A model generated the notes under the pieces. The model saw nothing but the letters and a program-made list of their open reading frames with translations. It was not told the DNA's origin and made no database searches. Below, in pieces: positions 62,501-64,000 of a stretch of 64,000 bases of DNA (its first letter is position 1; every line of letters starts with the position of its first letter). This DNA comes from DASZGI01 sp035938995 (lineage in GTDB: Bacteria > Actinomycetota > Actinomycetes > Streptomycetales > Catenulisporaceae): contig NZ_DASZGI010000147.1 in NCBI RefSeq assembly GCF_035938995.1, positions 23,431-87,430 of the forward strand, given 5' to 3'. The position numbers and the translations under genes were made by a program.

Positions 62501-63521
62501 GCACGGAGTTGCGCACCCCGCCGCCGAGCATGCGCGAGGAGGTGGGGATGCGGGTGCGGTGCGCCACGACCACGACGAAGGGCTCTGCGATGCCGGGCAA
62601 CGCGGCCGGGTCGTGCTCCGCGCGGTCGGCGAAGTCCGGGCCGAGCAGGTCGATGAGCTCCTCGTGGTCGGTGGCCACCAGGCGCAGCGGCCCGGCCTCG
62701 TCCTCGAGCCGGGGGTGGGCGCTGTGCGGCAGCCACTTGAACCAGTCCCACTCGGTCAGGCCGGCGTCGTCGGTGAGCAGCGCCAGGCGCAGTTCGTCCG
62801 GGGAGTGGAAGGCGGCCAGCTGGCCGACCATCGCGCGCAGCAGGGCGGTCGCGGGCTCGGCCTCGCCCGCGAACTCGACGCTGGTGAAGTTGCGCAGCCC
62901 GACCGTGACGGGCAGCCCGGAGACGGTCTGGTGGGCGTGGGCGAAGCGGCGCAGCGAGATCGCGCACAGCGGCTCGAGGTCCTCGACCGGCTTGGTCTGC
63001 GGCGGGATGAATTCGAGGGCGGCGCGCCGCCGCCCGAGGCCGATGCGCACCCGGGCGAAGTCGTCGTGTCCGCCACGCCGCTCCCACAGCCTCGGGCTGC
63101 ACGCCAGCGACCACAGGGCGGCCGGGTCCGGGTTGTCCCACGCCAGCGAGAGCCGCTGGGCTTCGGCGGCCTGCTCGGCCTGTGTGCGCAGCTGGGAGAG
63201 GTAGCGCAGGTAGTCCCGCCGCTCCGCGCGCAGCCGGCGCTTGCGCTCCCCGCTGCCCCGCCCGATCTGGCTGATGCTCATGGTGGCCATCGAGGCGCCC
63301 ATCATCCCGGACATCAGGTAGGTGGACGGCGAGCCGTTGGCCACCGAGAACATCATGGCCATGGTTCCCATGCCCAGGGCCATCGGCAGCATGCCCGTCA
63401 TGGAGCTCAGGTCGGCGCGCGCCGGCTCGTCGAGCACCGGCGGCTCGGCCAGCTCCACCTGCCCTTCCGGCATTGGTGGCGCGGCGGTCCTCGGTGCCCG
63501 CTTGACGATCACGGTGCTCAT
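59565..63521 (-). CDS. eccC: Type VII secretion ATPase EccC (FtsK/SpoIIIE family)
   Basis: 1318 aa from the ATG at 63521 (a GTG at 63527 is possible). Two membrane helices lie near residues 50-95 (MLPMALGMGTMAMMFSVANG). Three FtsK-like domains have Walker A sites at about 474 (IGATGSGKSELLRTL), 834 (GAPQSGKSTMLRTL) and 1113 (FGDSETGKTNALRLIA). FVLVDFKGGATFMNMDRLPH marks the first Walker B. EccC recognises WXG100 substrates and powers export. EccCa and EccCb are fused in one chain here. It is the first gene of the secretion operon. Confidence 0.95.
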   Translation of the reverse strand: MSTVIVKRAPRTAAPPMPEGQVELAEPPVLDEPARADLSSMTGMLPMALGMGTMAMMFSVANGSPSTYLMSGMMGASMATMSISQIGRGSGERKRRLRAERRDYLRYLSQLRTQAEQAAEAQRLSLAWDNPDPAALWSLACSPRLWERRGGHDDFARVRIGLGRRRAALEFIPPQTKPVEDLEPLCAISLRRFAHAHQTVSGLPVTVGLRNFTSVEFAGEAEPATALLRAMVGQLAAFHSPDELRLALLTDDAGLTEWDWFKWLPHSAHPRLEDEAGPLRLVATDHEELIDLLGPDFADRAEHDPAALPGIAEPFVVVVAHRTRIPTSSRMLGGGVRNSVLLDATGAMPGGPKVLRLHAEREKVRYPVGETEASARIDALGRGGADHLARLISPKRTGGGADLADKPLESDFELTTLLGIRNPRTFDVAAKWRPRAEQSARLRVPIGVTEQGEIVELDVKESAQGGMGPHGLLIGATGSGKSELLRTLIVGLAATHSSEILNFVLVDFKGGATFMNMDRLPHTSAVITNLAGELALVDRMQDSINGEVIRRQELLRESGRSSLYDYEKARAAGAPLSPLPTLLVVVDEFSELLASKPEFIELFVTIGRVGRSLGVHLLLASQRLDEGRIHKVEGHLSYRVALRTFSSMESRSVIGVSSAYELPSTPGNGYLKVDTTNLVRFKAAYVSGPCKTPEETGAGQLEERGGEAATFSLRQKVPTSAAELALEPQAAPSMEAAREESGDGDSLLEVLVDRLADAGPPARQVWLPPLNEAPSLDELLPGIVPDPQRGMYAADYPGLGTLSVPLGVVDRPFEQSRELLLADLRGAGGHMGLAGAPQSGKSTMLRTLMISLALTHSPRDVQFYILDFGGALASVAGMPHVGSTATRLDRDRVLRTVEEISQLVEQREARFAELGLESMAAYRAARARGEIQDPYGDVFLVIDGWATLRQDFEELENRIGEIAARGLSFGVHLVAAAVRWSEFRPRHRDLFGTKFELRLGDPMESEVKPNAAKTVPAVPGRGLTKGAHHFLTALPRLDGGTTVDDLTAATKAAAAEIDIFWTGPRAPEVRMLPTRLPAGRLPRGEGARICLGLDEKRLAPVWHDFAHLPHLMVFGDSETGKTNALRLIAQDIVSRYQPAQARIVLGDPSRALVEDVPPEYRVGYAVDTDALGNLAGNAAVSMSARLPGADLTPERLAKRDWWTGPELFVLVDDYDLFVSGNGAGGPMVPLVRLLAASPHIGLHLVVARSTSGAMRSMMDPVIRRLWELGAPALLLSYPKEEGKFLGEAKPRTLPPGRAQLVTRRDIKLVQLGLAGADD

Positions 63522-63660
63522 GGTCACTCGCTCTCGGTGCGAATTCGGCCTCGGATTAGACGTTAAGGAGCGCAGGCGGGTGTTCAGCAGTTTGCGGGCT
63601 TGCCGGTGCCCGTTAGGACACCGACCCGTGCCTCCGCCACCCGATCCGGATCTGGCTGTG

Positions 63661-64000
63661 TCAGAGCACCCCGCTGCGCATCGCGTATGCGACCGCCTGC
63701 GTGCGGTTTTGCAGGCGCAGACGGGTCAGCACGCCGTGGATGATGTTCTTGACCGTGCGCTCCGAGTAGGCCAGCCGGACGGCGATCTCAGGGGTCCCCC
63801 ATCCGTCCGCGAGAAGTCTCAGCACCGCGATCTCGCGCGGTTCAAGCCCGGTCTCGGGGCGGTCCGCGGGTTCGAGGATGTCCTGCTGCATCATCCGCAG
63901 CTGGCCGATCAGCCAGGAGGGGGAGACCTCGGACGCGGGCGCGGCGCCGTCGCCCGGCTGCGCCACGGCGCGCGCCAGGCTCTCGGCTTCGGCCTCCTGC
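63661..64000 (-). CDS. LuxR-type DNA-binding regulator, N-terminus outside window
   Basis: The visible 112 residues end in a LuxR helix-turn-helix: GLEPREIAVLRLLADGWGTP, EIAVRLAYSERTVKNIIHGV, LTRLRLQNRTQAVAYAMRSG. The frame stays open to base 64000, so the start lies beyond the edge; a GTG at 63966 could give a short protein. It lies 140 bases upstream of EccC on the same strand and may regulate the type VII operon. Confidence 0.85.
   Translation of the reverse strand, partial: QEAEAESLARAVAQPGDGAAPASEVSPSWLIGQLRMMQQDILEPADRPETGLEPREIAVLRLLADGWGTPEIAVRLAYSERTVKNIIHGVLTRLRLQNRTQAVAYAMRSGVL

Overview
The window comes from a very G+C-rich filamentous actinomycete. The signs are GTG starts, strong GC bias at third codon positions, a SARP regulator, many secreted glycoside hydrolases with ricin-type lectin or CBM5/12 modules, sugar ABC transporters without their own ATPase, and a complete-looking type VII (ESX-like) secretion core. 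Genus cannot be fixed from the sequence; a Streptomyces- or Catenulispora-like organism fits. I see no tRNA, rRNA, CRISPR array, insertion sequence or phage gene.

Region 1 (1-15214) looks like a specialised-metabolite cluster cut by the left edge. It holds the 5' part of an acyl-CoA carboxylase beta subunit, a SARP regulator, and a compact TOMM (azole/azoline RiPP) cassette: a nitrile-hydratase-like leader precursor, a fused E1-like/YcaO cyclodehydratase and a SagB dehydrogenase, followed by a NarL-type two-component pair. Facing it is a translationally coupled acyl-loading operon (FAAL, stand-alone ACP, malonyl-type AT-ACP, phosphopantetheinyl transferase). A metallo-beta-lactamase-fold hydrolase and a ferredoxin-reductase-like flavoprotein follow. 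Together they suggest a peptide modified with azol(in)es and possibly with an acyl or polyketide part; no ketosynthase is visible.

Region 2 (15369-26403) is a set of secreted polysaccharide enzymes: a lectin-bearing protein with a possible papain-like domain, a GH59-like galactosidase with lectin, a decayed lectin pseudogene, two GH18 chitinases with CBM5/12, a TetR regulator and a lectin-GH5 endoglucanase. A DasR-type element lies upstream of the first chitinase and a TetR-type palindrome lies before the endoglucanase.

Region 3 (26473-39226) is one long minus-strand sugar operon (GH27, two permeases, GH95 alpha-L-fucosidase, acetyl esterase, lipoprotein binding protein, GH36 alpha-galactosidase) with a divergent ROK regulator. 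It would suit uptake and trimming of a fucosylated, galactosylated and acetylated oligosaccharide. Its transport ATPase must lie elsewhere.

Region 4 (39307-64000) is secretion and conflict. A putative partner protein, an Rhs polymorphic toxin and its overlapping immunity gene lie on the plus strand. They face a minus-strand type VII locus: EccC, EccD, EccB, an 868-aa protein with a possible ADP-ribosyltransferase-like C-terminus, an EccA-like AAA protein carrying a parallel beta-helix, two WXG100 proteins, a 170-aa protein and a 918-aa repeat-rich substrate. A MalK-like ATPase with altered catalytic motifs, a GNAT enzyme and a truncated LuxR-type regulator flank it. EccE and MycP are not seen here.
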